A stretch of 64,000 nt of DNA, taken from an uncultured Paracoccaceae bacterium. Lineage in GTDB: Bacteria > Pseudomonadota > Alphaproteobacteria > Rhodobacterales > Rhodobacteraceae. Where the stretch lies: contig CANKYO010000005.1 in assembly GCA_947488175.1 (NCBI GenBank), forward strand, positions 186,001 through 250,000. Direction: 5' to 3'. The notes under the pieces were generated by a model that searched no databases, was not told the DNA's origin, and worked only from the letters and a program-made list of their open reading frames with translations. The position numbers and the translations under genes are program-made. This document shows, piece by piece, positions 45,259 to 52,841 of this stretch. Within the stretch, counting starts at the first letter, position 1. Every line of letters starts with the position of its first letter.

Positions 45259-45986
45259 CGGGCGCGGGCCGCAAGCTCTGACAGCATCGTTTCGATATCC
45301 GGCACCAGCGCTTCGGCCACTTTCAGGGTGGCTTGCGCGCGCAATTCATTGCTGCGCCGGTCGGCTTGAAAGGTGCGGGCAAAGCCTGACAGATCGGCGG
45401 CGACCTGCGTGGTGCCATAGGGGTAGCCGTTGCGCACATCAACAAAGGCCGCGGCACCGATGCCCGCGACGCTGATATTCCGGGTCGGCAACAGCATTCC
45501 GCCCACCAGCGTGACATCGGCCAGCGCAAAGGGGGTGTTGCCGGTGCGGCTGCGGGCGCCGATCTCGTAAATAATCACATAATCAAGATGTTGGCGGGCG
45601 GAGGCTAGCCGTATCTGCTGGATCGCCGCCGCCGCTGCCGTGCCGGACTGGTTCCGGTTGATGCCGGTCGCATTACTGCCGGTCATCGCCATGATCAGCG
45701 GGCTGACAGGGACAAATTCACCATAGCGGCTGTTACGTTCGGCGATATCGGCGAAGAGCGCCGTTTCCTCTGCCGGTGGCAGGGTCAGACTGCCATTAAC
45801 GATCCGTGCGATCCCGATGCGGGCCGGGAAGCGCAGGTTGGGTTCGACAGCGGCAGCCTTGGCGATGTCTTCGTCGATAAAGCTGGGCGGTGTGGCGGCG
45901 ATGAAATCGGCGCCGGATGTTGTCTGGATGCTGGGGCCGCAGGCGGCAAGCGCCAGAAGGACAACGACGATCAGGGGGCGGGTCAT
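45255..45986 (-). CDS. Uncharacterised lipoprotein
   Basis: A 243-residue protein with the lipoprotein signal MTRPLIVVVLLALAACGPS (lipobox LAAC). The mature part has LRFPARIGIARIVNGSLTLP, a segment AAAAIQQIRLASARQHLDYV, and GGMLLPTRNISVAGIGAAAF. I do not recognise a named family; the overall pattern is slightly reminiscent of CsgG-type curli secretion lipoproteins but not enough to claim it. It is divergent from the DUF6502 gene and shares operator sites with it. Confidence 0.75.
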   Translation of the reverse strand: MTRPLIVVVLLALAACGPSIQTTSGADFIAATPPSFIDEDIAKAAAVEPNLRFPARIGIARIVNGSLTLPPAEETALFADIAERNSRYGEFVPVSPLIMAMTGSNATGINRNQSGTAAAAAIQQIRLASARQHLDYVIIYEIGARSRTGNTPFALADVTLVGGMLLPTRNISVAGIGAAAFVDVRNGYPYGTTQVAADLSGFARTFQADRRSNELRAQATLKVAEALVPDIETMLSELAARAR

Positions 45987-46002
45987 AGGGTTCTCCAAAA
46001 AA

Positions 46003-46017
46003 TGTGCAAATTACACA
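46003..46017. promoter_or_regulatory. Operator 1, TGTGCAAATTACACA
   Basis: A 15-base near-palindrome (one arm position mismatched) that overlaps the predicted -10 element of the lipoprotein gene (minus strand: TTGACA at 46038-46043, 17 bases, ATATGT at 46015-46020). Confidence 0.7.
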
Positions 46018-46050
46018 TATTTTGAATCTGCTTGTGCTGTCAACTTAAAA

Positions 46051-46065
46051 TGTGCAATTTGCACA
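46051..46065. promoter_or_regulatory. Operator 2, TGTGCAATTTGCACA
   Basis: A 15-base palindrome one base before the DUF6502 start codon. It covers the predicted transcription start of that gene (plus strand: TTGAAT at 46022-46027 and TAAAAT at 46046-46051). It lies 48 bases, about four and a half helical turns, from operator 1. Confidence 0.72.
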
Positions 46066-46066
46066 T

Positions 46067-46780
46067 ATGAAAACCGTTCTAGATGCCTTGCTTGCCCCGA
46101 TTTCACGCCTTTGCGTCGCGCGTGGCGTCTTGTTTGCAGAAGCGGCCGAGCGGCTGAAGGCACAGTTTGTCCGCGCCGCGATTGGCCAGATCGACGGCAA
46201 GGTCACTGATAGCCGCCTGAGCGTCATGACAGGCCTGCAACGCCGTGACATCGCGCGGCTGCGGGCAGAGCCGGATAATGCGCAACCACCCGTCAATCAC
46301 CTGTCCCGCCTTGTTGCGCAATGGGTCGCACAGGGCGGGGATGCATTCACGCGCAAATCCTTTGATTCGCTCGCGCAGGAGATTCGCCGCGATGTGCATC
46401 CGGCCACGATGCTGGCGCAGTTACGGGATGCGGGTACTGTCGCAGTCACAGATGAAGATATGGTTGAGCTACTGGCCCGGTCCTATCAGCCCCTTCCAGG
46501 GACCGGCGCCCAACTGGATTATCTGGCGCGCAATGGGGGCGATTTTCTGACGGCCGCGACCGCGAACGTGATGCAGGATCCGGCCCCGTTTTTTGAACGT
46601 GCCGTGCATTACAACCAACTGTCCGCAGACGCCGTGGCAGTACTGGAGGCCGAGTATCGCGCCGCGCAAATGCAGGTTCTGCAGCAGATCAACGCCCACG
46701 CAGCCGCATTGCAGGCCACCAAGCCGGGCCATATGCGGTTCCGCGCAGGCGGGTATTTCTACAAAGAGGATGAGGCATGA
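46067..46780 (+). CDS. DUF6502 family protein, possible regulator
   Basis: A 237-residue protein. The N-terminus is SRLCVARGVLFAEAAERLKA, followed by a helix-turn-helix-like stretch DSRLSVMTGLQRRDIARLRA, which matches DUF6502. A C-terminal helical region follows (ATANVMQDPAPFFERAVHYN). The HTH-like segment and the operators on both divergent promoters suggest that it regulates itself and the lipoprotein. Nearly leaderless: operator 2 ends one base before the ATG. Its stop overlaps the next small gene (ATGA). Confidence 0.83.
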   Translation: MKTVLDALLAPISRLCVARGVLFAEAAERLKAQFVRAAIGQIDGKVTDSRLSVMTGLQRRDIARLRAEPDNAQPPVNHLSRLVAQWVAQGGDAFTRKSFDSLAQEIRRDVHPATMLAQLRDAGTVAVTDEDMVELLARSYQPLPGTGAQLDYLARNGGDFLTAATANVMQDPAPFFERAVHYNQLSADAVAVLEAEYRAAQMQVLQQINAHAAALQATKPGHMRFRAGGYFYKEDEA

Positions 46781-46899
46781 TGCTGCGACTGGTTTTGATT
46801 GTTCTGTTGCTGGGCCTTGCAGCCTGCGCCGCTCCGAGCGAACAGGATGGCGGGATCGGTGGCACCGGCGCACCGGTGATGCAGGAGATGGCTGTTTAG
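46777..46899 (+). CDS. Small lipoprotein with GIGGTG motif
   Basis: A 40-residue protein: MMLRLVLIVLLLGLAACAAP is a lipoprotein signal (lipobox LAAC), followed by SEQDGGIGGTGAPVMQEMAV. The GIGGTG motif occurs at the N-terminus of DUF5666 proteins that are often encoded next to DUF6502 genes; here only this short leader part remains. It may be a truncated relic or a functional small lipoprotein. Its ATG overlaps the DUF6502 stop codon by 4 bases. Confidence 0.72.
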   Translation: MMLRLVLIVLLLGLAACAAPSEQDGGIGGTGAPVMQEMAV

Positions 46900-47042
46900 G
46901 ATATTCAGCAAATGTCTTGTTGATACGGATGTATTGGCAGACTGTTGGTGAAGTCGGTCTGATTTCGATGGTCTGGTCATTGCGCTACCAATTGACGGGT
47001 CATCATCTTATACGAACGCAGTGTCATCCGATTGAGGGTCTT

Positions 47043-47357
47043 ATGGATCACCCGCTTATTTCATTGATTGATCAGAAGATCGCCGAAGCCGAGAAACAAG
47101 GCCAGTTCGACAATCTGCCAGGGGCGGGCAAGCCGTTGGAGCATCTTGGCGATCCGAAGGATGCGCTGCTGGACCGGATGGCGAAAGAGGCCGATGTCAA
47201 ATCCCCGATGGTGGTTCTGAAGGAACAGATCGCGGCGTCAAAGACCCGGCTGCGAGGCTTGACCGATCAGGACGCACGCAAGGCGGAAATGAAGACCCTT
47301 GCGGATCTGCAAACGCGCCTTGCGCTGGAGATTGAGGCGGTCAAGCGGTTCGGTTGA
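47043..47357 (+). CDS. DUF1992 (DnaJ-like JDP) protein
   Basis: A 104-residue protein with the DUF1992 pattern LIDQKIAEAEKQGQFDNLPG followed by GKPLE, and then a helical tail. Related eukaryotic proteins carry a J domain, but none is present here. Function unknown. The frame is open upstream without family residues, so I start at MDHPLISLIDQ. Confidence 0.88.
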   Translation: MDHPLISLIDQKIAEAEKQGQFDNLPGAGKPLEHLGDPKDALLDRMAKEADVKSPMVVLKEQIAASKTRLRGLTDQDARKAEMKTLADLQTRLALEIEAVKRFG

Positions 47358-47382
47358 GGTGGGGTAAACCCCCACCCTACCG
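47358..47382. repeat. Gene-end palindrome, GGTGGGG type
   Basis: Stem GGTGGGG / CCCCACC around TAAAC, directly after the DUF1992 stop codon and running into the rsgA stop codon. It is a diverged relative of the GTAAGATGGG family, and serves two convergent genes. Confidence 0.75.
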
Positions 47383-48408
47383 CTTTTTCTTGTTCTGGGC
47401 GTTTTTGACCATTTTCCCGAATTTGCGATACCGGTCCCGCGCCTGGGCGATGGTTTCGGTCGCGTATTGGTTTTCCCGCTTGAGTTTCTGGAATCGCCTG
47501 AGCCGGTCAGGGTCCACATCACCGGCGGCAATGGCGGCCTGCACTGCGCAGCCCGGTTCGCTGTCATGTTCGCAATCCCGGAATTTGCACTGTTCGGCCA
47601 GTTCCGAGATTTCGGGGAATGTGGCGTCGATCCCGTATGCGACCTCGGCCACGCCCAGCCCGCGCATACCTGGCGTGTCGATCAGCCAGCCACCTGTGGG
47701 GATCTGATGCAGGGAGCGGCCCGTGGTGGTGTGACGCCCACGCGCGTCATCCTCGCGGATGTCCTGCGTGGCCGCCTGCTCGCCAGTGAGCGCGTTGGCG
47801 ATGGTGGTTTTACCGACGCCGGAGGATCCGGCGAAGGCAACCGTTTGCCCTTTGCCGCACCAGGGGGCGAGGGTTTCGCCCACCGTGTCGGATTTGGCGT
47901 TGATCGCAAGTACCTCCAGATCCCGGCCAAGCCTGCGGGCCTGATCGACGTAAGCCTCTGGATCGTCGGTCTGGTCGGCCTTGGTAATCAGGATCACCGG
48001 CGTGATCAGCGCATCATGAGCGAGGGCGAGATAGCGTTCCAGCCGGGCCGGATTGAAATCATTATTGCAGGATGTGGTGATGAAAAGTGTGTCGATATTG
48101 GCGGCGATCAGTTGCTTTTCACCGGTGTGGTATTCGGTCCCCCGGCTAAGCTCGGTCTTGCGATCCAGCACGCGGGTCAGCCGGTGTTGGGCCGGGTTGC
48201 AAAGCACCCAATCGCCGACCGCGACCGCGCCGGTGGTGATGCCAGGATCGAGCGTGAGTTCCAGCGGGCCGATTTCGGAAAGCGCCACGACCCGGTCGCG
48301 ATGGACCGTGCTGATGCGGGCAGGGGTGAGGTTTTCCAGCTCTTCGATTTCGAGCTGGGACATGTAGAAAGGCGACCAGCCAAGGGCGTCGCGTGTGAGG
48401 GTATTCAA
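47377..48408 (-). CDS. rsgA: Ribosome small-subunit-dependent GTPase A
   Basis: A 343-residue circularly permuted GTPase that helps 30S maturation. The order is G4 (ITKADQ), G5, G1 (GSSGVGKTTIANAL), then G3 (DTPGMRGLG). A C-terminal zinc module follows (CKFRDCEH and GCAV). An OB domain precedes. The start is a TTG with GAGGAT upstream; MSQLEIEEL at 48363 is an alternative but has no ribosome site. A possible short upstream peptide is noted at 48488. Confidence 0.93.
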   Translation of the reverse strand: MNTLTRDALGWSPFYMSQLEIEELENLTPARISTVHRDRVVALSEIGPLELTLDPGITTGAVAVGDWVLCNPAQHRLTRVLDRKTELSRGTEYHTGEKQLIAANIDTLFITTSCNNDFNPARLERYLALAHDALITPVILITKADQTDDPEAYVDQARRLGRDLEVLAINAKSDTVGETLAPWCGKGQTVAFAGSSGVGKTTIANALTGEQAATQDIREDDARGRHTTTGRSLHQIPTGGWLIDTPGMRGLGVAEVAYGIDATFPEISELAEQCKFRDCEHDSEPGCAVQAAIAAGDVDPDRLRRFQKLKRENQYATETIAQARDRYRKFGKMVKNAQNKKKR

Positions 48409-48487
48409 TGGGTTATCCTCGTCAAAGGAGATGCGTTTGCTGGCGCGGATGCGTCAGCGGGGGCCGGACGAGGGGACGGAAATAGCT

Positions 48488-48526
48488 TCAGCGCACCCGG
48501 GCCGGGAGGATGGATCGCACAATCAT
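48488..48526 (-). CDS. Candidate leader peptide upstream of rsgA
   Basis: A 12-codon frame, MIVRSILPARVR, preceded by the very strong site AAGGAGGAC. The GGAGGA of that site can pair with TCCTCC inside the peptide frame (48505-48510 with 48532-48537), which would hide the site in a hairpin. The strength of the site argues for real translation; function is unknown. Confidence 0.3.
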   Translation of the reverse strand: MIVRSILPARVR

Positions 48527-48692
48527 TTTTGTCCTCCTTTTTCGAAGTTGCTGGGGGCAGAATGCCATCTTTGCGAGGGCGGTGCAACAAGGGGTGTGCG
48601 CAACGTTCGGTGATGCGGCGAGGTGCGCGCAACACCCTTGCCGACGCGAATCGGATCAAAGCCCGTTAGCGCGAGGGTTCTTGGCCAAATCG

Positions 48693-48735
48693 CCGGTCGG
48701 CGATGCGTCGGCAAAACGTCGGACTTGCGTCGGAC
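48693..48735 (-). repeat. Dispersed GTCCGACGCAA repeat (copy 3)
   Basis: On the minus strand this 43-base copy differs from the copy at 23326 at three positions. The flanks are also related: a GTTAAC or GCTAAC element follows at the same distance, and a TTTGG run lies between. Confidence 0.85.
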
Positions 48736-48815
48736 ACTTTGGGCGGGTTTGGCGGGGTTAACGGGGCGAGCGGTGTGAGTGTGAACGCGGTGTTAAGGAT
48801 TGGGGGCGAAGGGGT

Positions 48816-48835
48816 GGTGGGTGAAATCACCTACC
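48816..48835. repeat. Gene-end palindrome, GGTGGGTG type (unit 1)
   Basis: Stem GGTGGGTG / CACCTACC around AAAT, 16 bases from the stop codon of the first DUF1963 gene. Followed by CTAAGCTTGCT, which also occurs after the related palindrome at 51466 (as CTGAGCTTGCT). Confidence 0.8.
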
Positions 48836-48850
48836 CTAAGCTTGCTAAAT

Positions 48851-49822
48851 TTACTGTTCCCAAACGGTGAGAGAGTCGAAATCACTCTTGGCGAGGTCTT
48901 CTTTGTTGATCCAAAAAGCAAGATTTAATTCACCAACGTATTGGAAACCGATCATTTCGTCCTCGCTGTGTAACGTCAGCAGCAAGACATCATCGCTTGA
49001 CAAGCTTGGCACATCAGGCCGGACGCCGAGCCGGTCGAAGTATGCTTGATCAGGGAATGGCTGAAGGTTGTGCCACCCAAAAAGCTGATGAGGTGTCTTG
49101 CATGAGTATTCATTTCCTTGAACGTAATCGTGGGCACGAAAGTTTCGAATGCCTTCACGGAGTGCTTCGGAATACGCATCAATCTTGACAAGAGTAACGT
49201 CAGAAGCATCGAAGTCTAAAGACGCCTCGGTTGTTGGATATGTGTCCACCAATAGGAAATGTATCGGCCACTTGCCAAGCCCGTCGGCGGACCTTACCTC
49301 GGCAGAGGTTTCGACCATGCCATAATTATTTCGCATGTTATCGTAGGAATAACAAACATAGTCCTGTACCGACTTTCCGTTGGGGAGTTCCTGATCGACA
49401 TCAGGGATAAAAGGAGCTTCTCTTGGGTCACAATTACTGACGTCATCTGCAACATAAATGATCGTCGCTGCGTCACTTTGGAGTAAAGATGGACCCTGCT
49501 TAACCCCCTTCGGTGCAAACATTGGCTCGACAAATACAAAAATGGTTCCACGGTTCGGCACTTCGGGGAAATTAAGCGCACACGGAACATATTTCAGATT
49601 GATTTGCAAAATGAAATGCAGGGGTACCGGATCCAGCCCAGGTACCTCGGATTTGAAAGTAGGCCATTCGATATCGGGTGGTAGTGTTGGTTTCCCGCCA
49701 AACCAACAGCCAGGCATGCCGTCATCAGTCTGTTGAGGTGTCCGGAGCACAATTGCCGCCTGTTTTTTGGCGTGCAACAATTTTCCGTCTACTTCCAGAT
49801 CACTCATTTCTTTGCTGCTCAT
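48851..49822 (-). CDS. DUF1963 (YwqG-like) protein, tandem copy 1
   Basis: A 323-residue protein. The N-terminal family block is PGCWFGGKPTLPPDIEWPTF, then HFILQINLKYVP and RGTIFVFVEP; the C-terminal block has TPHQLFGWHNLQ and LAFWINKEDL. It is one of three diverged copies (the others at 50247 and 51524). I start at ATG 49822, 5 bases after the stop of the DUF4261 remnant. A GTG at 49846 would overlap that remnant. DUF1963 members include B. subtilis YwqG, which lies beside an LXG toxin locus; an immunity-type role is inference. Confidence 0.85.
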   Translation of the reverse strand: MSSKEMSDLEVDGKLLHAKKQAAIVLRTPQQTDDGMPGCWFGGKPTLPPDIEWPTFKSEVPGLDPVPLHFILQINLKYVPCALNFPEVPNRGTIFVFVEPMFAPKGVKQGPSLLQSDAATIIYVADDVSNCDPREAPFIPDVDQELPNGKSVQDYVCYSYDNMRNNYGMVETSAEVRSADGLGKWPIHFLLVDTYPTTEASLDFDASDVTLVKIDAYSEALREGIRNFRAHDYVQGNEYSCKTPHQLFGWHNLQPFPDQAYFDRLGVRPDVPSLSSDDVLLLTLHSEDEMIGFQYVGELNLAFWINKEDLAKSDFDSLTVWEQ

Positions 49823-49826
49823 GTCA

Positions 49827-50044
49827 CTACCCATCAATTTGTTCACAATGTTCCATGCCTAGCCGACCTCGATCAAATTGAATAGAAAAAGGCTCACTTT
49901 CCGTAATCCCCAACGTATCCCCATCTTCCAGAACTGACCCATGCCAGAACAGATAGGTCACCGTGGCCGCCAGCCCCGTGGCGACGGTTGCCATCGGTCA
50001 ATCACTGCCGTCAGGTCCAATTCGCAGCCCAAGAATGGCTGTAG
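49827..50044 (-). pseudogene. DUF4261-like C-terminal remnant 1, frameshifted
   Basis: On the minus strand one frame reads LQPFLGCELDLTAV and the next frame continues TYLFWHGSVLEDGDTLG, then a stop at 49827. The two parts line up with remnant 2 (LRPFMGYELDLEPV and LFRHGPVLNDGDMLG), so a frameshift separates them. The GxVLxDGDTxG pattern is the end of DUF4261 domains. No N-terminal part is found upstream. Confidence 0.65.
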
Positions 50045-50094
50045 TGTTTATGTTTCGCACTGACCCGCCCGATGCCAGTCGCACCGAGGCCGAC

Positions 50095-50116
50095 GTGGTG
50101 GAAATCACCCATCCTG
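50095..50116. repeat. Gene-end palindrome, degraded (unit 2)
   Basis: GTGGTGGAAATCACCCATCC resembles the palindrome at 48816 but the stem is partly lost. It lies in the 200-base gap between the second DUF1963 gene (ends 50247) and remnant 1. Confidence 0.55.
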
Positions 50117-50246
50117 CGCTGGACTCCTTCAGGATCGCCGGTGGCAGTAAAAACCCCAGTTGGTGTTACATTGTGCGCCTGCCCATTCGCTCAGTATGAG
50201 TTGTGTAGGCCCTCAAATTTGCCCCGCGTGAAGCTCGCGCCCATTC

Positions 50247-51182
50247 CTAGTACTCCGGCCAAACACGTATGTCTTCAAACTTCCCTTCGGCAAGGTTGGA
50301 TCGGTCAATCCAAAATCCGAGTGAGTGACAATTGGGTGTGCAAAAGCCAAGTTCACTATCATGCACGACACTCATGAATTGAATATGATTGTCGGGCATT
50401 GGTACAAGCCCCTCTGCAGCGTCAGTTTCGTCAAAATTGTCATGTGTTGGTACGCTATTCAGTCGGTTGACCCCAAACATCTGGTGCGGATCACCTCTCC
50501 GTTCTTCGCCATCCGGACTGCCAAATGCCCACAGCGCGGTTTCGATTGATCTGCTGACCTTCCCGAACCGTCGCTGGGCGACATTTTGATCCAGTGACAG
50601 AACGTCGTCTGGTGCTTTGTAGGTGTCGTAGGCCAGAAGCTTGAATGGGCAACGACGCAAACCACTGGCCGACTTAATGCCGAGTATCTTCCTTGTCCCC
50701 TCCCAATAATTCTCCGCGACGATATCCTCGAAATTCATGTAAGGTAGTTTCCTCCGGTTCTTTTTATACAACGCCTTGAGGTCCGGCATCGGCTGTGCCT
50801 GACGTGGCGCAAATTGGTTGACATCGCCCGGCACATAGATCACCCGCGCACCTTTCCCGCGTTCCAATGGGCCTTTCCACGCCGCGGCGACGGCTTGGTC
50901 AATAAAGAGGAAAATTGTGCCTGACCGGGGCATGTCCGGCAGATCCAGAATATTGGGAACGGCATTCAGATTCATTTGCAGAATGAAATGCATCGGGATT
51001 TCAGCGCCGAGTTCTTTAGAATAGTAAGTCGGCCAGTCGATATTCGTTGGCAAATTCGGTTCACCACCAAACCAACATCCCGGCGCACCAATTGCGTTTG
51101 CATCGAGTGAATAGAGCAAGGCCAACGCCACCTTTCTGGACCGAAACAGCAGTCCGTCGGCCTCTAATTCGGTGTAAGGCAT
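50247..51182 (-). CDS. DUF1963 (YwqG-like) protein, tandem copy 2
   Basis: A 311-residue paralogue beginning MPYTELEADGLLFRSRKVAL. It has PGCWFGGEPNLPTNIDWPTY, MHFILQMNLNAVP, RSGTIFLFIDQAVA and the C-terminal DPHQMFGVNRLN and LGFWIDRSNLAE. It is clearly homologous to copies 1 and 3 but well diverged, so the duplication is old or selection has driven change. An AGGAG site precedes its ATG, 10 bases after the stop of remnant 2. Confidence 0.88.
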   Translation of the reverse strand: MPYTELEADGLLFRSRKVALALLYSLDANAIGAPGCWFGGEPNLPTNIDWPTYYSKELGAEIPMHFILQMNLNAVPNILDLPDMPRSGTIFLFIDQAVAAAWKGPLERGKGARVIYVPGDVNQFAPRQAQPMPDLKALYKKNRRKLPYMNFEDIVAENYWEGTRKILGIKSASGLRRCPFKLLAYDTYKAPDDVLSLDQNVAQRRFGKVSRSIETALWAFGSPDGEERRGDPHQMFGVNRLNSVPTHDNFDETDAAEGLVPMPDNHIQFMSVVHDSELGFCTPNCHSLGFWIDRSNLAEGKFEDIRVWPEY

Positions 51183-51192
51183 GTCGTCGCTC

Positions 51193-51447
51193 CTATCGTA
51201 TCGCGTGTTCCAGCGTCATGTTCATCCGGCTTCCGTCAAGGGTGAGACGAAACCACTCATCCTCGCTGACCCCCAACATATCGCCATCGTTCAGCACCGG
51301 TCCGTGCCGGAACAGACAGGTTACTGGGCCCACCAGCCGTTCAGCCACGTCTGCGAGTGGCCATGCCACGGGTTCCAAATCCAGCTCATATCCCATGAAA
51401 GGCCTAAGACCCTGTGTCTCGCCCCCGAACTGTCTGTGGACTTGCAT
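51193..51447 (-). pseudogene. DUF4261-like C-terminal remnant 2
   Basis: An uninterrupted 84-codon frame: GLRPFMGYELDLEPVAWPLA, then LVGPVTCLFRHGPVLNDGD and MLGVSEDEWFRL to the stop. This is the last third of a DUF4261 domain. It is the best preserved of three remnants and could still be translated, but the bulk of the domain is absent upstream. Confidence 0.65.
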
Positions 51448-51465
51448 CAGTTGCGCCTACACCCA

Positions 51466-51489
51466 GTGGTGGATGAAATGACCCACCCT
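51466..51489. repeat. Gene-end palindrome, GTGGTGGATG type (unit 3)
   Basis: GTGGTGGATGAAATGACCCA followed by CCCTGAGCTTGCT, a relative of the element at 48816 including the flanking CTTGCT. It lies 34 bases from the stop of the third DUF1963 gene. Confidence 0.7.
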
Positions 51490-51523
51490 GAGCTTGCTTT
51501 TCCAAATTCAAACTTTGGCATGT

Positions 51524-52399
51524 TCATAAAGCCGCTTCAGACACACATGCTTCTGAGAAATCTAAATTTTTAAGACCACTTCTTGAAATCCAAAACGTTA
51601 TACTGTCGTAGCCGTCTTGCCGGTAATCGAGATCGTCATCCACTACCATTGTAAGCAATGGCAATGTGTTCTTGGGCCAATCTGAATTGCTTACTCCACA
51701 AAACATGTTGTGAGGGACGAAGTTGTCGGCGGCTTTTTCGGAAGTCGCAAAATCTCGATCTTGATAGATCTGCGCATCAATAGCCAATACTTGCCTGTCC
51801 AGATCCATATTGGCCTTTTTTGTAAGCTGTTCACCACGAACAATTTCTCCATTGTATATAGAGTAACTTGCTAATCTGACAGACCGTTGTACGTATGATG
51901 CTGACGGCCGCTCCTTGTACCAATTACAGCAGTCATAGTTCTTGTCAGGCTGCGGCATGTCTGGTGTCTGACGTTTCGAATAATGTGACACATCATCTGG
52001 CACATATATGACTTTTGATGCGCCCTCGTAATCATACAACTGACCATGGATGGTATCGCAGAAAAAGAAAAGCGTTCCAAATGTCGGCAACTCCGAGAAA
52101 TTGGGAAGCAGTGGAAGGTATCGCAGATCGATTTGCCCCATAAAGTGCATTGGCGAAGTACGGCGCCCATCCAGGATGGACCATGGCCATTCGATACTAT
52201 CCGGGAGTGTCGGTTCGCCCCCAAGCCAACACCCCGGAAGTCGGCGAGGATCATCCGGTGCGAGCTTAAGCAACAAAAGTCCGGGACGTTGCGCCAAGGA
52301 TAGCACGAGCCGTACCTCGCTTTCGCTGAGTTGCTCGTCTGCCTTTACTCTGGCCCAAAGCGTATCCAGGTCCCCTGGTAAATCAGCCTTGTTTATCAT
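51524..52399 (-). CDS. DUF1963 (YwqG-like) protein, tandem copy 3
   Basis: A 291-residue paralogue. The core PGCWLGGEPTLPDSIEWPWS, MHFMGQIDLRYLP and FGTLFFFCDTIHGQ match copies 1 and 2, and the C-terminal part has VPHNMFCGVSNSDW and ITFWISRSGLKN. Its N-terminus is different (MINKADLPGDLDTLWARVKA), a short helical extension. Its ATG overlaps the stop of remnant 3 (ATGA), which shows the coupling the ancestral operon had. Confidence 0.88.
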   Translation of the reverse strand: MINKADLPGDLDTLWARVKADEQLSESEVRLVLSLAQRPGLLLLKLAPDDPRRLPGCWLGGEPTLPDSIEWPWSILDGRRTSPMHFMGQIDLRYLPLLPNFSELPTFGTLFFFCDTIHGQLYDYEGASKVIYVPDDVSHYSKRQTPDMPQPDKNYDCCNWYKERPSASYVQRSVRLASYSIYNGEIVRGEQLTKKANMDLDRQVLAIDAQIYQDRDFATSEKAADNFVPHNMFCGVSNSDWPKNTLPLLTMVVDDDLDYRQDGYDSITFWISRSGLKNLDFSEACVSEAAL

Positions 52400-52540
52400 G
52401 ATGCCCTACTTTCCCGAACGTCCAATTCCAATGTCAGATTGAACAAGTCATTTGATGATGTCATCCGAACACTGAAGCGCTCATCTGCGCTGACCCCCAG
52501 CGTATCCCCATCGTTCAGCTCTGACCCGTCCAGTGCAATC
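52396..52540 (-). pseudogene. DUF4261-like C-terminal remnant 3
   Basis: The frame GSELNDGDTLGVSADERFSV runs to a TGA that overlaps the ATG of the third DUF1963 gene. It aligns with the ends of remnants 1 and 2. Upstream of about 52525 the similarity stops. The remaining 168 bases up to ffs show no gene. Confidence 0.62.
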
Positions 52541-52707
52541 TATCGGTCAGTTAGTGGGTGTATACAACCAAGGAGAGAGGCCGCTTTCGCTTGCCGCTCT
52601 TCAAAGGGGGAGGATTTGCCGGGTGAGATCGGGACACTGCCAAACGGCCTTGCCGTTTCGCTTTGTCCCTGTTTGCCGATCTTGCCTTTGGCACATTCGC
52701 CTGAGGT

Positions 52708-52801
52708 GAGAGGTTGGACAACGACCCAAGCGGGGCTCGTTATGGCTGCTTCCTTCCGGACCTGACCAGGTTGGCGAGGCGCTCGCCCGCGCCAACCTCT
52801 C
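52708..52801 (-). ncRNA. ffs: Signal recognition particle RNA (4.5S)
   Basis: The minus strand carries the highly conserved SRP domain IV core GGTCAGGTCCGGAAGGAAGC followed by AGCC. The ends GAGAGGTTGG and CCAACCTCTC pair to close the hairpin, giving about 94 nucleotides, the usual alphaproteobacterial size. With Ffh it targets membrane proteins to the translocon. Confidence 0.93.
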
Positions 52802-52841
52802 AAGTTTCCATATAAGGGGCCGCCGGCATCAGTGCAAGCGG

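Larger units (their letters stand above)
48409..48850. other. Intergenic region upstream of rsgA
   Basis: A 442-base stretch between the rsgA start and the end of the first DUF1963 gene. It holds a candidate leader peptide (48488-48526), an inverted copy of the GTCCGACGCAA repeat (48693-48735), and a palindrome (48816-48835). The rest shows no coding pattern. Confidence 0.5.

Noticed and set aside
52540..52803. Minus-strand frame covering the SRP RNA gene
   Set aside because: It runs through the conserved SRP RNA core, which explains the sequence; no protein family is seen.
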